A DNA stretch of 64,000 nucleotides from Bolinopsis microptera (GCF_026151205.1 NC_087076.1:12693675-12757674); one strand, 5' to 3'. Shown: positions 10,237-57,651, counted from the stretch's first letter. The notes: generated by a model from the sequence alone, not told the origin. A program made the numbers and translations.

Positions 10237-12780
10237 GCACAGATTACGTAGTTAAGATGTTTTCTTAATGGAGTTCTATTAACTATGTATGATCCTGTTT
10301 TATAATAAGATTATTTGTATAGAGTCGTATATAATAATGTTTCTTCTTAGACTGCCAGAGAGCACAGAAGATGGCTACTAGACAGCTAAAATCGATACTT
10401 TACGAGCCACCAGGGGATGCCTTTTTTCGATGGATAAAGTAAGTGCACCGACTTTTGACGCTTAAAAAAGTAAAAAGGACTTTTCACAGAGATATTTTGG
10501 TACCATCTTATGATGGCCTCTCATATGTATCTTTCGCCTTTCGGATCAATTTATTCCGGTCAACAAAGTTTCCTACTCCAGGCCATTAAATTGCTCCGTC
10601 AAAAACGCTATTATACCGGAGTTTTATTATAGTCAGGAGTTGGACGTTTTTCTGTACGCTTAGCTTGTCAATCTATGGTGTAGTTACCGTATAATATAAA
10701 TGCTGTGAACACATTTTTCACTTGCTCGTTGACGAGGGTCACGTGATGGTAGGCGAATTTGTCAAGTTTATACGACTATTGTAATTGTACAATAAAATAT
10801 TTATATTTTTGTATCCTTGTATCCGTGACCTCTGACAGGACACCGGTCATCTCGCCCAATTTTCCCGGGAGAATCAGATCTCATGTCAACTAGCGCGTGA
10901 TCATCCCGGCCTGGGTGGTCCACTTGTAATGTTGTCAAACGGGAACCTCGGCCTCGCACATCTGGTAGTGAAGTACTGATTACAGCTGCAGGTCCTCCAA
11001 ATTCACGAAGTCCAACAAGTCCTTGTATGAGCCATCAGTGTAAATCACGGTACTTTTCTAATCATAATCGCTTAGCTTGGCATCATTCAATGGACATTTG
11101 TTGTTCAAAAGAAGAAAAGTCAAAAATGAGAGTGAACGGTGACTGCTTATTGCATAAGCTCTTAAATCTGCTAACCGTACATAGCTCACGCAGCTGTCTA
11201 CAGTTGCTGGGCTCGTTCCGGGTCAGAAATTTAAAGTTTACTGCGGCGTGGGGCTACATCGTCGTTCTGCTGTCGTGTACATTTAAGAATGTGGTGTGGA
11301 AAGAGTTCTGACTTTTCCTGGAGTAAAGATATATGTCGGCCGTCTTTGTCACGGAGAAGTCTTTAAAGCTTTAAAGCTCTGAGCTTGACCTATTAAAAGA
11401 CAAAAGATACATTTGCACGTCACGAGTAATGTGACCTACTGAAAAAAAATCGGGCAATTTGAAAATTTAGTCAAGTTCACACATGCACAATCAACCCCTC
11501 ATTGGTGTGATCCTCTGATCCGGGAAATCGAGATGTCCTCTCACAAACAACAGTTATTAGTAACAAGCATAACACGATTTTCCAATCTATTAACGAAGTT
11601 TGAGCATTTAGGGTCAAAGCAGAGACTTGGGTCGATGTGAATCGGCTTAAAAATAACAAATTTGGGGTATCTTTATTTTACATCTTGGTCGAGACCTGTC
11701 ACCAGCAATATGATTTCATGTTGCCTTATTCAGGCGGGCGAAACTCACGTTACATGCGATCTGATCATCTGACTCTCACGATCGAGATCGGTAGCTTTAA
11801 CTCACCAGCTCCAACACGGTTTTTTAGACTTTTTTCGGTTTTTCGAGCTGCCCTTCTCCCCTGAGGCCACGATGAAAAACATACAATATATTATATCTTT
11901 ATTCTTTATATGTTACATGCATTCCCCTGCAGTAGTGAAAAGTAAATTGTTTGTTTTATTTCAGTGTCGACAGCTCAAACTATGGTGGTATCTTATCGCT
12001 ACAATGCTGCTAACTAGACTCTTGGATGAAGTTAAGTTGTTTTAGTCAGATGATCTACTTTTTGGCGTTTCCTACTGCCCTAGTTATAGTAGTTCAAGGT
12101 TTAACTGTAAATATAGTGTTAAGTAAGTTTCAATACTTCCCTGCCACCTTTTCAGACATTGCAGAGATGTGTGACCGCACAATTCTCAAACCGAAGAATC
12201 AAAAGGAGTTATTGATTTATCGGTATATAAAGTATGTATGCTTTATCAAACAAAGCCACTAGGTAAGCAAATTCAAATATTTTGACAGTTCATACTGCGG
12301 TTATACATTGCAGCCAATGCGCAGCAAACAAGAGCTTGCCACTGCTATAAGCATTCGTATTCGTAGCTTGTTTGAATCTCAAATTTATTCGAATTATCAT
12401 AAGTAGCCGGAAGCCCGTCCTGCGGACGGAGTTCTTCAGCACAAAATCGATTCTCAAACATTTTAAATCTACCCTTTCTCATTTCTACTTCTTTTCCTTT
12501 CACAATTTTCATGTTTTAAAAAAACTTCTTACCCCTATCCATGTCACCTATGATTCATGCATTTCTAGCTTCTCGGACAGTGCTGTCTTTTCCCTCATTG
12601 GCAAATCCTGAAAGTTTTATGAAAAATATAGATCAGAGTTATGTTTGTTCTGCACGTCTGCATTTCAGGTATTCGTGACACAGTTTACGTGTGATGACGT
12701 GGGCATCTCTCAACACACTTTGCAGCATGAGCGACGGTGCCGTGGCGGGATATCTGGAAATGTAGCCTTGAGCTCAGTTT
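10237..12780. other. Gene-poor stretch, no supported feature
   Basis: AT-rich sequence with short open frames that show no recognisable domain. A possible but unsupported mini-exon is at 10371-10438 (MATRQLKSILYEPPGD... ending at GTAAGT), with a candidate acceptor near 11965 (TTATTTCAG); joined, it stops after about 40 codons and matches nothing I know. Confidence 0.4.
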
Positions 12781-12804
12781 ATTTTTCTCCGTCACCTCAC
12801 CCGG

Positions 12805-13100
12805 GGGAGGGGGGGGGGGGAGCCAATGACTTTGGGTACTTTGGGGACAAGTGCAGAATTTCGCCAGCAATTTAACCTCAAGTCTCCAAGATTTTTAGCC
12901 CCCATTGGTACCCAAAAGTCTCCTTTAGAAGTCATTTAATAAAAGATAATATCAAAACTACATAAAACTCGCCAAAACTTTGGGTACTTATGGGGACAAA
13001 TGGAAAATTTCACCAGCGATTTGACCTTCAGTCCCTATGATTTTCGTCCCCATTGGTGCTCAAAAGTCTCCATCAGTAGTCATTGCCCCCCCCCCCCCCC
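12805..13100. mobile_element. Two-monomer hairpin MITE between poly-G and poly-C
   Basis: Two direct monomers of about 110 bp (12828-12938 and 12978-13085), each beginning ACTTTGGGTACTT and ending AGTCAT. Each monomer is itself an imperfect hairpin (GACTTTGGGTAC against GTACCCAAAAGTC). The whole is bounded by a G run with AGCCAATGACT on the left and AGTCATTG with a C run on the right, i.e. inverted ends. No coding content. Confidence 0.6.
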
Positions 13101-13307
13101 CTCATCCTGTGTCGGCTGTATTCAATTCTGATTGTACCACGGTTAAAAAATGCCAGTTAAATGTACCAACTCTCGTTTTATTTATTGTACCGACTCTCGC
13201 TCTTCGACCACGCTTTTCGTCTACTTGGCGTAGGGCGCGGTAATATTTCATGTAATCACGCACACACGTATCGCGCGCGATGTAGAAATAAGTGCAGCGC
13301 ACATGGT

Positions 13308-13540
13308 CTTGTGGGTGACCCCCGTAATCCATGTGGTGGGGCAGGAGGGTCAGGCACTGTTTTTGTGGGTGACCCCCGTAATCCATGTGGTGGGGCAGGA
13401 GGGTCAAGCACTGTTTTTTCTGAAATGAACCTCCTGATCCATGTGGTGGGGCAGGAGGGTCAAGCACTGTTTCTGAAATGAACCTCCTGATCCATGCGGT
13501 GGGGCAGGAGGGTCAAGCAATGTTCTTTTCAGGTTGACCC
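13308..13540. repeat. Minisatellite of about 55 bp, four to five copies
   Basis: The core CCATGTGGTGGGGCAGGAGG followed by GTCA(A/G)GCACTGTT is repeated. Early copies begin GTGGGTGACCCCCGTAAT and later ones CTGAAATGAACCTCCTGAT, so two sub-types are present. Confidence 0.9.
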
Positions 13541-14020
13541 TCCTGCGCCATTATAGACAGAAAGTCTACACTATAATATGTTTATATTGTATAATCATTG
13601 TGTAGAATATAAATGCAACTTCAATGTGGAGAGCTGGTGAAAAATTATGGCCTTTGTATCAATGATTATAATAAGCTATAAATATCTTAAACTATACGGT
13701 GCTGATTAAACATCTCTTTATACTTCATTCTCAAATTAAATTTTAAAAATTCAAAAATTCAAAAATAGACATTAAAACTTTCTCGCACATGCTTTACTCA
13801 CAGGAAAAAACTTGGATAACACTTAACTATGCAATTTCGTTGAGATGTATGTGGCCAAAAAATAGTGATCTTTGGAAGACAATATTGTTGCAGTCAACAT
13901 CTTTTACAGTCCAATCAAGCAGGGCATGGCTATATTGATTATTTAATAGAACACGTTTAAGCTTTCCCTACGATGTGCAAACACATCACACTCATGGTTA
14001 AGTCAGCCATTCGAAGCTTT

Positions 14021-14112
14021 TTAACGGGTAATACTCGTAAAATATCTGTTCCATATATATATACCGTCGACGAGTCCAACTCGGCGCGCGTCCTGGTAGG
14101 TTGTGAACCTAC
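14021..14112 (-). repeat. Dispersed family with GTAGGTT palindromic end (copy 1)
   Basis: Shares CCGTCGACGAGTCCAACTCG and GGCGCGCGTCCTGGTAGGTT with the copies at 15652 and 17103, here inverted. One end is a short palindrome, AACCTAC/GTAGGTT around three to four bases. Confidence 0.8.
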
Positions 14113-14377
14113 AATAAGCTTTGCATGGGATAATCATGTTAACAAATTTGATTGATATTGCATTGTGTCATATCAAATAAGTAGGGAGAGCTTCCTTGTC
14201 GAGCATGTGTAACCATAATGTAAGGGTATTGGAGCACGGAATTTCATTATCTTGTAGACCACTTCCTCATAATTTAATTATGAGTATAGAAAGAGTATAT
14301 TTTGAGCGCGTGACGCCAGTTATTATATGTTTTAATGGTTTAAAATTCATCAAGACTGTGTGTTAATGGTCGCTCCT

Positions 14378-14738
14378 ACTAAATCGCTCGCCCAAATTTT
14401 AAGAAAATTCTTGTGAAAAGGCCCTTTGGGCATGAAGGTGATCTTAATCGGTGTATTTTTGGACGCTGATTCCGAATCACCCCCCATGACGTAGGGTTAA
14501 AATGCTTCCCTGAAGAGTTATTGGCAAAAAACCGTTTTGGTCACGTGACAGGCTAATAAAATACAAATTCGATTGTTTAGGTCCCGGGTTAGGGTTAGGG
14601 TTGTGGTAAGGGTTATGGTTAGCTTCGGGGTTATGGTTAGGGTTAGGGTTGGGATAAGGGTTTATGTAAAACCGTTTTGTACGGCTGCAAAACCATAAAA
14701 ACCAAAGTCACCTGAAATTTTTGGGCGAGCGAATTAGT
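14378..14738. mobile_element. MITE, 361 bp, with CGCTCGCCCAAA inverted ends
   Basis: Ends ACTAAATCGCTCGCCCAAA and, reverse-complemented, ACTAATTCGCTCGCCCAAA. No transposase frame. The interior holds a TTAGGG-type tract (14585-14662). A longer relative with the same ends spans 17350-17902. Confidence 0.75.
14585..14662 (+). repeat. Interstitial telomere-like TTAGGG tract
   Basis: Runs of GGGTTAGGGTTAGGGTT interrupted by variants such as GTGGTAAGGG and GGTTATGG. Located inside the MITE at 14378-14738, which argues for capture or amplification within a mobile unit rather than a terminal telomere. Confidence 0.85.
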
Positions 14739-15247
14739 CAAAGCCGTTAATGGTTAATGGTTAATTAAATACACGCATAGCAACCAGTTCTTGGTGCTTG
14801 ACGATTGTTACACAGGTTTTCATCGGGTTACAATTTGCTCTAATCCATCAATATAGGCTGATTATTTAATAGTTCGACACTGAAGAAATAAATGAAAGAA
14901 GGAAAAAATATTCAAACAATAAACACATAATATAGCAATGAATATAAACATTTTACAAAAATTCGACACTGAATGGTAAAAATCTTGAATGACGATGTCA
15001 ACCCTTCCAGATCGTTGCCCTGCGATTTCGATGCGAAGCAAGAATGCTAGTTTGCGTGGCGAAGCGATCGAAGCGGCGAAGTCCTCCAAGTAAAAATCGA
15101 ATTCTTAGTTGAAAACAGATGTTACTATTTTTTACATTTATATTCAAGAAGCAAATAAAATTAAGTAAAACAAAATTTTAAGTAAAACAAATTTTAAATT
15201 TTGCGGCAAGCTTTCAAAAAACTGTATATCTACTATCTAGCCAATGG

Positions 15248-15325
15248 TTACCTGGGGACCTCAGGTTATTATGTTTATATTCATAGAGATTAGGCGGAAT
15301 GACATGCTGAGCGCGGCCCAGTAAG
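15248..15325 (+). repeat. TTACCTGGGGACC family, copy A
   Basis: About 80 bp: TTACCTGGGGACCTCAGG, then an AT-rich spacer, then GGCGGAATGACATGCTGAGC and GCGGCCCAGTAA. Related copies are at 16076-16162 and 16565-16644. The opening CCTGGGGACCYYAGG can fold into a small hairpin. Confidence 0.8.
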
Positions 15326-15651
15326 TAAAGCTCTTACAGGCAACTGGTTTCTTTTGCCAGCCGTTTTTAGTCCAGTACTGTCTCATTTTCGATTTCAGAA
15401 CATGCGCAACAAAAATTTGTTTATGCCATGCCAATTCGTTAAATTAGTTGTATTACGCTGTAACCCCCTGTCATTGCACGAAGTGGTTTGTGGCGAAAGC
15501 CACGAATGACGAAGCCGCGCACTCGTGCTTGGCAGGGCTACAACGTGAAACAAACTTCTGCTTTAGAGTTTGTATTTCATTGTCTGTTTTCAATTTTGAA
15601 TTCATTAGTTTAGGCTCGGCGCCGTCATTTGTTATTATAATGTATAATTTG

Positions 15652-15727
15652 TAGGTTTATAACCTACCAGGACGCGCGCCGAGTTGGACTCAGATATTTT
15701 ACGAGTATCAGTTCACCCGTTAATGTA
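15652..15727 (+). repeat. Dispersed GTAGGTT-palindrome family (copy 2)
   Basis: GTAGGTTTATAACCTACCAG then GACGCGCGCCGAGTTGGACT, then a shortened tail (the CGTCGACGGTCCTG segment is missing) ending CACCCGTTAATG. Same family as 14021-14112 and 17103-17203. Confidence 0.8.
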
Positions 15728-16075
15728 TAATGAGTGACTAGCGCCGCGCTGATAGAAATTTATGATTGAGATGAATTTCGAGTAGTATATAGTAAAACGC
15801 GTATTTTACATAGCATAATATAATTTTCATGAGCATATGATCTAATTTCCATAAGTTTATTATCTAAGGTCCAAGTTTAACTATGTTTATTTTGATATTT
15901 GCTCTATCCAGAGCCCGTGCGCTTGCAGTAGCGCGCGCCCGCCTCTTGACTTGCGAAGCAAGCACGCCCGCAGCGGCGCGAAAGCACATGTGATATGGTT
16001 AGGTGAATTATAATATCATAATTCATTGTAATATGGCAATGAAATTTAAATTTTGTTTTACTTTAGTGGATTGAC

Positions 16076-16162
16076 TTACCTGGGGACCCCAGGCTATTAT
16101 GTTCATAAACATATGCCGAATAAAGATTCGGCGGAATGACAGGCTGAGCGCCGCCCAGTAAT
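16076..16162 (+). repeat. TTACCTGGGGACC family, copy B
   Basis: The best-formed copy: CCTGGGG-A-CCCCAGG is a perfect 7-bp stem, followed by CTATTATGTTCATAAAC and CGGAATGACAGGCTGAGCGC. Confidence 0.8.
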
Positions 16163-16564
16163 GGATTGACAAAATGCACTATTGCCATTAAGACTTGCCG
16201 GGCTGCGAAGGATTAACATCGCGATTCAAGGTGCGCGCAGTTCTTTGTTATGGCATCGTAATCAGCTCATCCAGACAAAGCTTTTAATTTTAATATTTTA
16301 AACGTCGCAGCAAATCAAACTGGGCAAAGATCTTGATTTGTCGCGGAGAAGTGGAAAAATCTCACGTGCCGTAATTTTCTTTTGACCTTGATCAATCTTC
16401 ATTATAAAAATGTAGGGAAAAATAAAAATATAACACTCCTTAATTTTCAATTTTAAAAAATAACTGGTATATGCTTGTATCCAGTATCACGTCGTGACCC
16501 CCATCGTCGTTTCACTATTGACTATAAAGTTTCACTGTAGAGTTTCTTCGATACAGGGGGAGCC

Positions 16565-16644
16565 TTACCTGGGGACCTAAGGCTATCATGTTCATAAACG
16601 AATAGAGATTAGGCAGAATGACAGGCTGAGCGCGGCCTACTAGT
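16565..16644 (+). repeat. TTACCTGGGGACC family, copy C
   Basis: TTACCTGGGGACCTAAGGC, ATGTTCATAAACGAATAGAG and AATGACAGGCTGAGCGCGGC. The stem is weaker than in copy B, with mismatches. Confidence 0.8.
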
Positions 16645-16672
16645 AACTTAAACCTATTATTTATTATACTCT

Positions 16673-17065
16673 AACAGACGCAAGGCTCGAAGTCAATTTC
16701 AATAAATAATCAAAATTTCTCGACATCGAGACGAACATAAATGATCAAATAATTCCATTTTGATGAACATTATTCGAATTTGCTAATTTAATTCTGAATT
16801 CTAATTCTAAACGGAGCCGGCGAACCGGGTTTCTGGGCAGTCTACTCAGCAGCCGATTTTAAGGGTCACGTGACCTATGGGTTGGTATCGGCCCAATTAG
16901 ACACGTTCTAAACGCTCACGTGACCAGTTTTATCCGCATAATACGCAGTGATTCTGTGTCGGTAATATACAATGAAAGAGTAAACAGCGGTTAAATCAGA
17001 GGAGAGAAAGAGACTGGGGATTTACTTTTAGTTTTGGTAACTGGACTACATTTTGTATCACGTTG
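16673..17065. repeat. Segmental duplication, unit 1
   Basis: Begins GCAAGGCTCGAAGTCAATTT and runs through GGTCACGTGACCTATGGGTT, GTAAACAGCGGTTAAATCAG and TGGTAACTGGACTACATT. A diverged second unit lies at 17448-17795. Confidence 0.85.
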
Positions 17066-17102
17066 CGACCCCCACGGTTGTTTCATTATCGTCCTGACGA
17101 TA

Positions 17103-17203
17103 TTGTAGGTTTAAAACCTACCAGGACGCGCGCCGAGTTGGACTCGTCGACGGTCCTGTATATGGAACAGATATTTTATGAGTATCACCCGTTAATGACG
17201 ATA
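17103..17203 (+). repeat. Dispersed GTAGGTT-palindrome family (copy 3)
   Basis: GTAGGTTTAAAACCTACCAG then GACGCGCGCCGAGTTGGACT, CGTCGACGGTCCTGTATATG and ATTTTATGAGTATCACCC. The longest copy. Confidence 0.8.
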
Positions 17204-17349
17204 CTCATACAGGGGGAGCCGTGCACTTCGTGCGCGGCGGGTCATACAACGTATGACAAACTACATTCAGGTTTTACTCATTCCGAAAGAAATTAGAATT
17301 GGTGTTGAGTTTTAGTTTACGTCGCTCCCTTTCTGACATTACTACTCCT

Positions 17350-17902
17350 ACTAAATCGCTCGCCCAAATAAAAAAGTCTTGTGGAAAGGCTTGCTACACC
17401 TTGTATACCTCTCTTGTGCACCGGCACACGAAGCGTGCGCTCCTGCAAGGCTCGAAGTCAATTTCAATAAATAATCGAAATTTCTCGAGACGAACATAAA
17501 TGATTAAATAGTTCCATTTCGATGAACAGTATTCGAATTTGCTAATTTAATTCTGAATTCTAAACCGAGCCGGCGAACCGGTTTTCTGGGCAGTCTACTC
17601 AGCAGCGGATTTTAAAATTAAGGGTCACGTGACCTATGGGTTGGAATCGGCCCAATTAGACACGTTCTAAACGCTCACGTGACCAGTTTTATCCGTACTA
17701 TACTATTACTAATACAGTGAAAGAGTAAACAGCGGTTAAATCAGAGGAGAAAAAGAAACTGGGGGATCTATTTTTGGTAACTGGACTACATTCAGGTTTT
17801 ACTCATTCCGAAAGAAATTGGTTTTGAGTTTTAGTTAACGTCGCTCCCTTTCTTAGGCTGCAAAACCAAAGTCACGTGAAATTTTTGAGCGAGCGAATTT
17901 GT
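17350..17902. mobile_element. Longer CGCTCGCCCAAA element with nested duplication
   Basis: The left end ACTAAATCGCTCGCCCAAA at 17350 and right end GAGCGAGCGAATTTGT near 17902 match the MITE at 14378-14738. It encloses the second unit of the segmental duplication, so the element and duplication histories are intertwined. Confidence 0.6.
17448..17795. repeat. Segmental duplication, unit 2
   Basis: Matches 16673-17065 over GCAAGGCTCGAAGTCAATTT to TGGTAACTGGACTACATT with substitutions and small indels. Both units keep GTCACGTGAC (865-874 of the 16000s in unit 1, i.e. 16865-16874; 17624-17633 here) and CTCACGTGAC (16915-16924; 17674-17683). Confidence 0.85.
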
Positions 17903-18085
17903 AAAAGCCGACATTACGCACAAACGAACGCACCCACGTGCTAACAATAACATACGCTCTGATCTGATTGGTTAATTTATATCACGTGACTAGAAACAAA
18001 TCTCTGATTGGCTAATTGTCCATGTCATACGTTTTTTGCTTTTCCTTCCAATTTGCAAATATTCATCATTTGGATGACTCACAAA

Positions 18086-18092
18086 TATAAAT
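18086..18092 (+). promoter_or_regulatory. Candidate TATA box
   Basis: TATAAAT lies about 100 bp upstream of the start codon at 18193. Seven CACGTG-type E-boxes lie in the 1.3 kb before it. In AT-rich DNA a TATAAAT can occur by chance. Confidence 0.3.
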
Positions 18093-18192
18093 TTGAGTTA
18101 AAAGAAGTTGATTGTTGAACTGCATAAACAGAAGATCAATGTAATATAAAATTGTCTAGTGTAACTGTATATAGACATCGAGAAGGGAGACC

Positions 18193-19933
18193 ATGTTACG
18201 ATCGGTACCAATATCCCTCATCGTCTCACTACTACTGATATCAATAGGAAACGGTTTGTAAATTGTCTTTTTTAATTACACTATATTTAATTTTATGTTA
18301 AACACTGTAATTGTGTAAAAGTTACTTTTTAAACGAATGTGGACAGGAATTAGTGGTACATGGTAGCTTAATATCCTTTTTTACTCTTTAACTTTCACGT
18401 CCATGTTTTAATATTTCTAATTTTTTTTCCCAGCGGAGGGATGGAAAATTCAAGAAAAAAATGTCTGGTTTCCACATTTATGGGATGATATACCTCTTGA
18501 AGTGAAGACAACCTCTACGATAGGAAGTGGTGATCAAATATTTTTTGAAGTTTCTCACTCAGGCAACGTGCGGCAACTTAACGGCAGAACGTTTGCAAGA
18601 GTTGTAGTGCAATTAAGTGACACTCCTTACTTCTACATTCGCCATTGCCAACAGAATACTGCCTTGCAAGATCTACCCGACGCTCAAAATGACGTGAGGA
18701 TTTGGACATTCATTAAGCTGGGATTCAAAGGAATTGCAATCAAGTGTAACGGAGTATTGGTGGCAGCAATGAATTTTGCCGAATCTCGTCAAAGAGATTG
18801 TTCATCCTCAAAGTGGCTGACTAGTACAGTAAGGTTCATCAAGTTTAATCCTGATTGGGATAATTCTGTGGGTATTAAAGGTGGGTTAATGTTTTATTAC
18901 CAATTTATCACATCTGCATTCTGCATATCACTTTATAATATTGTAAGATATTTTGCAAAATATAAAGTTGAGCGTTTAATCAACGAAAAGCGTCACTTTC
19001 ACACTTTGTTTCAGATGTGTGTTCAGAAGGGAGTTATAGGAACTACACTATGACGGAATGTGTTAGATGCAAAGGTAACAGTGTTAGCTCAATAAAAGGT
19101 GCTGGAATCTGTTCCCCCTGCCCGGATGGAACAGTCGTAAATAAGCAGAAAACACTTTGTGGTATGCACCTATCATAACTTTATTTTTGCAATCAGCAAT
19201 GAATACTAATACTATTACTATAACATAATTGATAATACCTACAACCTCCATCAAGTTATATGGCATATTGTCCAATTTGGTTTTACCATTATCCAATGGC
19301 TCTTTTAACATTTGAAAGAAGGAATTTTATAATATTTGATCTTTTAACTTTAAGCAACGTATCTAATCACTATGTTTCAGATTTGTGTTCGGAAGGGAGT
19401 TACAGGAACTCCACTATGACGGAATGTGTTAGATGCAAAGGTAACACTGTTAGCTCAATAAAAGGTGCTGGAATCTGCTTCGACTGCCCGAATGGAACAG
19501 TCGTAAACAAGCAGAACACACTTTGTATTAACAGTGGTATGTCTAGATCAAATAGAATTCCTTACCCCCAATGTAGTATGTAGTGGTATTTTCGCATCAA
19601 CTTAATTAATTTCTGGTAAATGAAGTGTTTTTGGTATACAATATGAATGACGAGAACAATATCTCAGGTTACAATATCTTCCTGCCTGTTTCATGTGGTT
19701 TAGCTGGCATATTCTTAGTGCTGATACTGATAGTGATAATAGTTTCTGCACAAAAGTGCCTCTGTAGAAACGTGGAGACGGAAGCTGAATATATCAACGC
19801 TGAAACCGTTGAACTGCAAGCAAGGTTGCCTCCCTTACCAGCTCACGTCCCTCCAATACCACTGCAAGGTGCAAGCTGCAAGGAAATTGAGGAACAGAGA
19901 GAAGCAACTTACAATGACTCAGAACTAAACTGA
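18193..19933 (+). CDS. Cys-rich single-pass membrane protein, five exons
   Basis: Exons 18193-18253, 18434-18880, 19015-19161, 19381-19536 and 19668-19933, all with GT-AG borders; every intron is phase 1 and the joined frame gives 358 aa. Residues 1-20 are a signal peptide (MLRSVPISLIVSLLLISIGN). Residues 21-169 form a probable beta-rich ectodomain (WFPHLWDD, YFYIRHCQQN, IAIKCNGVLVAAMNF); a farnesoic-acid-methyltransferase-like fold is possible but I cannot confirm it. Exons 3 and 4 each encode one Cys-rich repeat (CSEGSYRN...TMTECVRCKG) like the GCC2/GCC3 or ephrin-receptor-like family. A transmembrane helix is near 275-298, followed by a tail of about 60 aa with YINAE and a proline-rich patch. 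Likely a surface receptor or adhesion protein; ligand unknown. The start is the first ATG giving a signal peptide. Confidence 0.8.
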
Positions 19934-20123
19934 GATATAATGTTTAGTTATCTTTCGTAAGAGTTTGGGGGAAAAGTTTAGACTGTTCTAGGCTAGCTTA
20001 TTGACTGTTCACTTTATAATTATTAAGCGCCAATTTGGGAAACAAAATGTTTGCAGTAAATCGGCGTTTAACTTAATTGCTAGGAATTATGAATTAATTT
20101 GATCTGTGTTTCGGTTTTTCAAA

Positions 20124-20129
20124 AATAAA
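20124..20129 (+). terminator. Poly(A) signal of the Cys-rich membrane gene
   Basis: AATAAA about 190 bp after the stop at 19933, followed by further AATAAA-like units. Another AATAAA lies near 20209. Confidence 0.5.
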
Positions 20130-20470
20130 TAAATAATAAGTTATAGATATTACATATTTTTTTGGCCATTTTTATATTGAATTTTACGCTTTACATTATG
20201 ATTAACTGGGAATAAACATGCATTTTGGAGTTTATATTATCACTTTGTCACCTGCTTTGAAATTGGCAATTTTTATTTTTAATAATATCGGTTATAAATG
20301 TTTCATTTCTATTCATATAAATATTGGTTATTGACGAAAATACAGTCAGCTAAAATTATCAGTATATATGGCACCTTTCATGAATATGTAATTGTATTAA
20401 TTAAAGTGGTAATTTTGATCCCAACACGATTCAGGAGTTTTACTCGGAATACTGCCCTCTCCCCTCCCTC

Positions 20471-20694
<224 letters not shown>

Positions 20695-20699
20695 AAGAT

Positions 20700-21509
20700 G
20701 AGCAGGTGTTAGCTCTGGTTCAGATGTTACCGTTACCTTCATGTCATGTCTCTCTCTCACACACTCGCCCTGTTGTTCCCCGTTATTATAATATATTTGT
20801 CCTTGATGTAAAAACACCAGAACCAAAGTATTAAAGCTCTTAAGCTATCATCGAGTATGATACGACGCGCAACTGGACTAAAAGTGACACTCGCACGAGC
20901 GACAAGTAGCTGGTTATCGCTCTAGTTCTATACCGAGGAATAAAGTCATATCGCTCGTGCGCGGCACCGAATACCATGAGCCTTACTGAGTTGTCGCCAG
21001 ACTTCACTAGGGGAGGGATTTCTTGTAACTAGAAATGCAAAGTGATTGTTCCAATATATCTCTATCTGTCCATAAACCAGAATTTAATATGGCTTCATTC
21101 AACATTTTAATACCAATACAAATTTTCATTCAGGAAGAAATTTTACCATGTCGCCTAGTTCGATATCAAGATCCAAGATCAAGTCATCAAACATCACAAC
21201 TTATGTATCCCATTAGTATAATTAACAATGGCTGTAGTGCTCTAGCAATTATATAACTGTATATTTAATAGATCACAAAGACTAAAGTACTTTCTGTTCA
21301 TTGGTTAGAATAACCGTAATGAATCAAACATGACTTCCATAATGCCAGAAATGTAAGATTTGTCACGTTCAATAGATGTAAAATATCAAGCCTGATTAAA
21401 TTTGTAGTTATACTTATAACGAAATGGAAAAGAAAACGGCTTTACTCTACGATAAAACACGTGTTATAATGCTAAACGAAAATACAAATATCGCATTTGT
21501 GAATAATAA
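20700..21509. other. Intergenic gap between convergent genes
   Basis: Separates the + strand membrane gene from the - strand BAZ2-like gene; the two are tail to tail. No gene, repeat or RNA is recognised. Confidence 0.5.
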
Positions 21510-21515
21510 TTTATT
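21510..21515 (-). terminator. Candidate poly(A) signal of the BAZ2-like gene
   Basis: TTTATT on the + strand, i.e. AATAAA on the coding strand, about 200 nt after the stop codon at 21717-21719. A plausible cleavage signal in AT-rich DNA. Confidence 0.4.
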
Positions 21516-21716
21516 AATAAAAATATTAAATAAGTAAATGTATAAATCACGCTCCGCTAACATCTAAAACTCAAATAAAAACTGTTCGTCTGTCCCACCG
21601 CGGTCCCCCGCCGCGCACGGAGCAAGAAACGATCTACCGCACCATGAGAATGATTTGATCTATTTTGAACTTGTTTTAGGAAACAGTCATTATATAACTC
21701 TAGACTCCTACTGACA

Positions 21717-57651
<35,935 letters not shown>

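Noticed and set aside
10371-12017. Two-exon mini-gene (MATRQLKSILYEPP...)
   Set aside because: Donor and acceptor look acceptable, but the product would be about 40 aa with no recognisable domain.
13102-13481. Open frames over the 55-bp minisatellite on both strands
   Set aside because: Both strands are open because of the repeat; no domain and no conserved start.
15248-16644. TTACCTGGGG family as U1 snRNA or spliced-leader RNA
   Set aside because: Only the first ten bases resemble U1; no Sm site, no promoter element, and the remaining sequence does not fit U1 folding.
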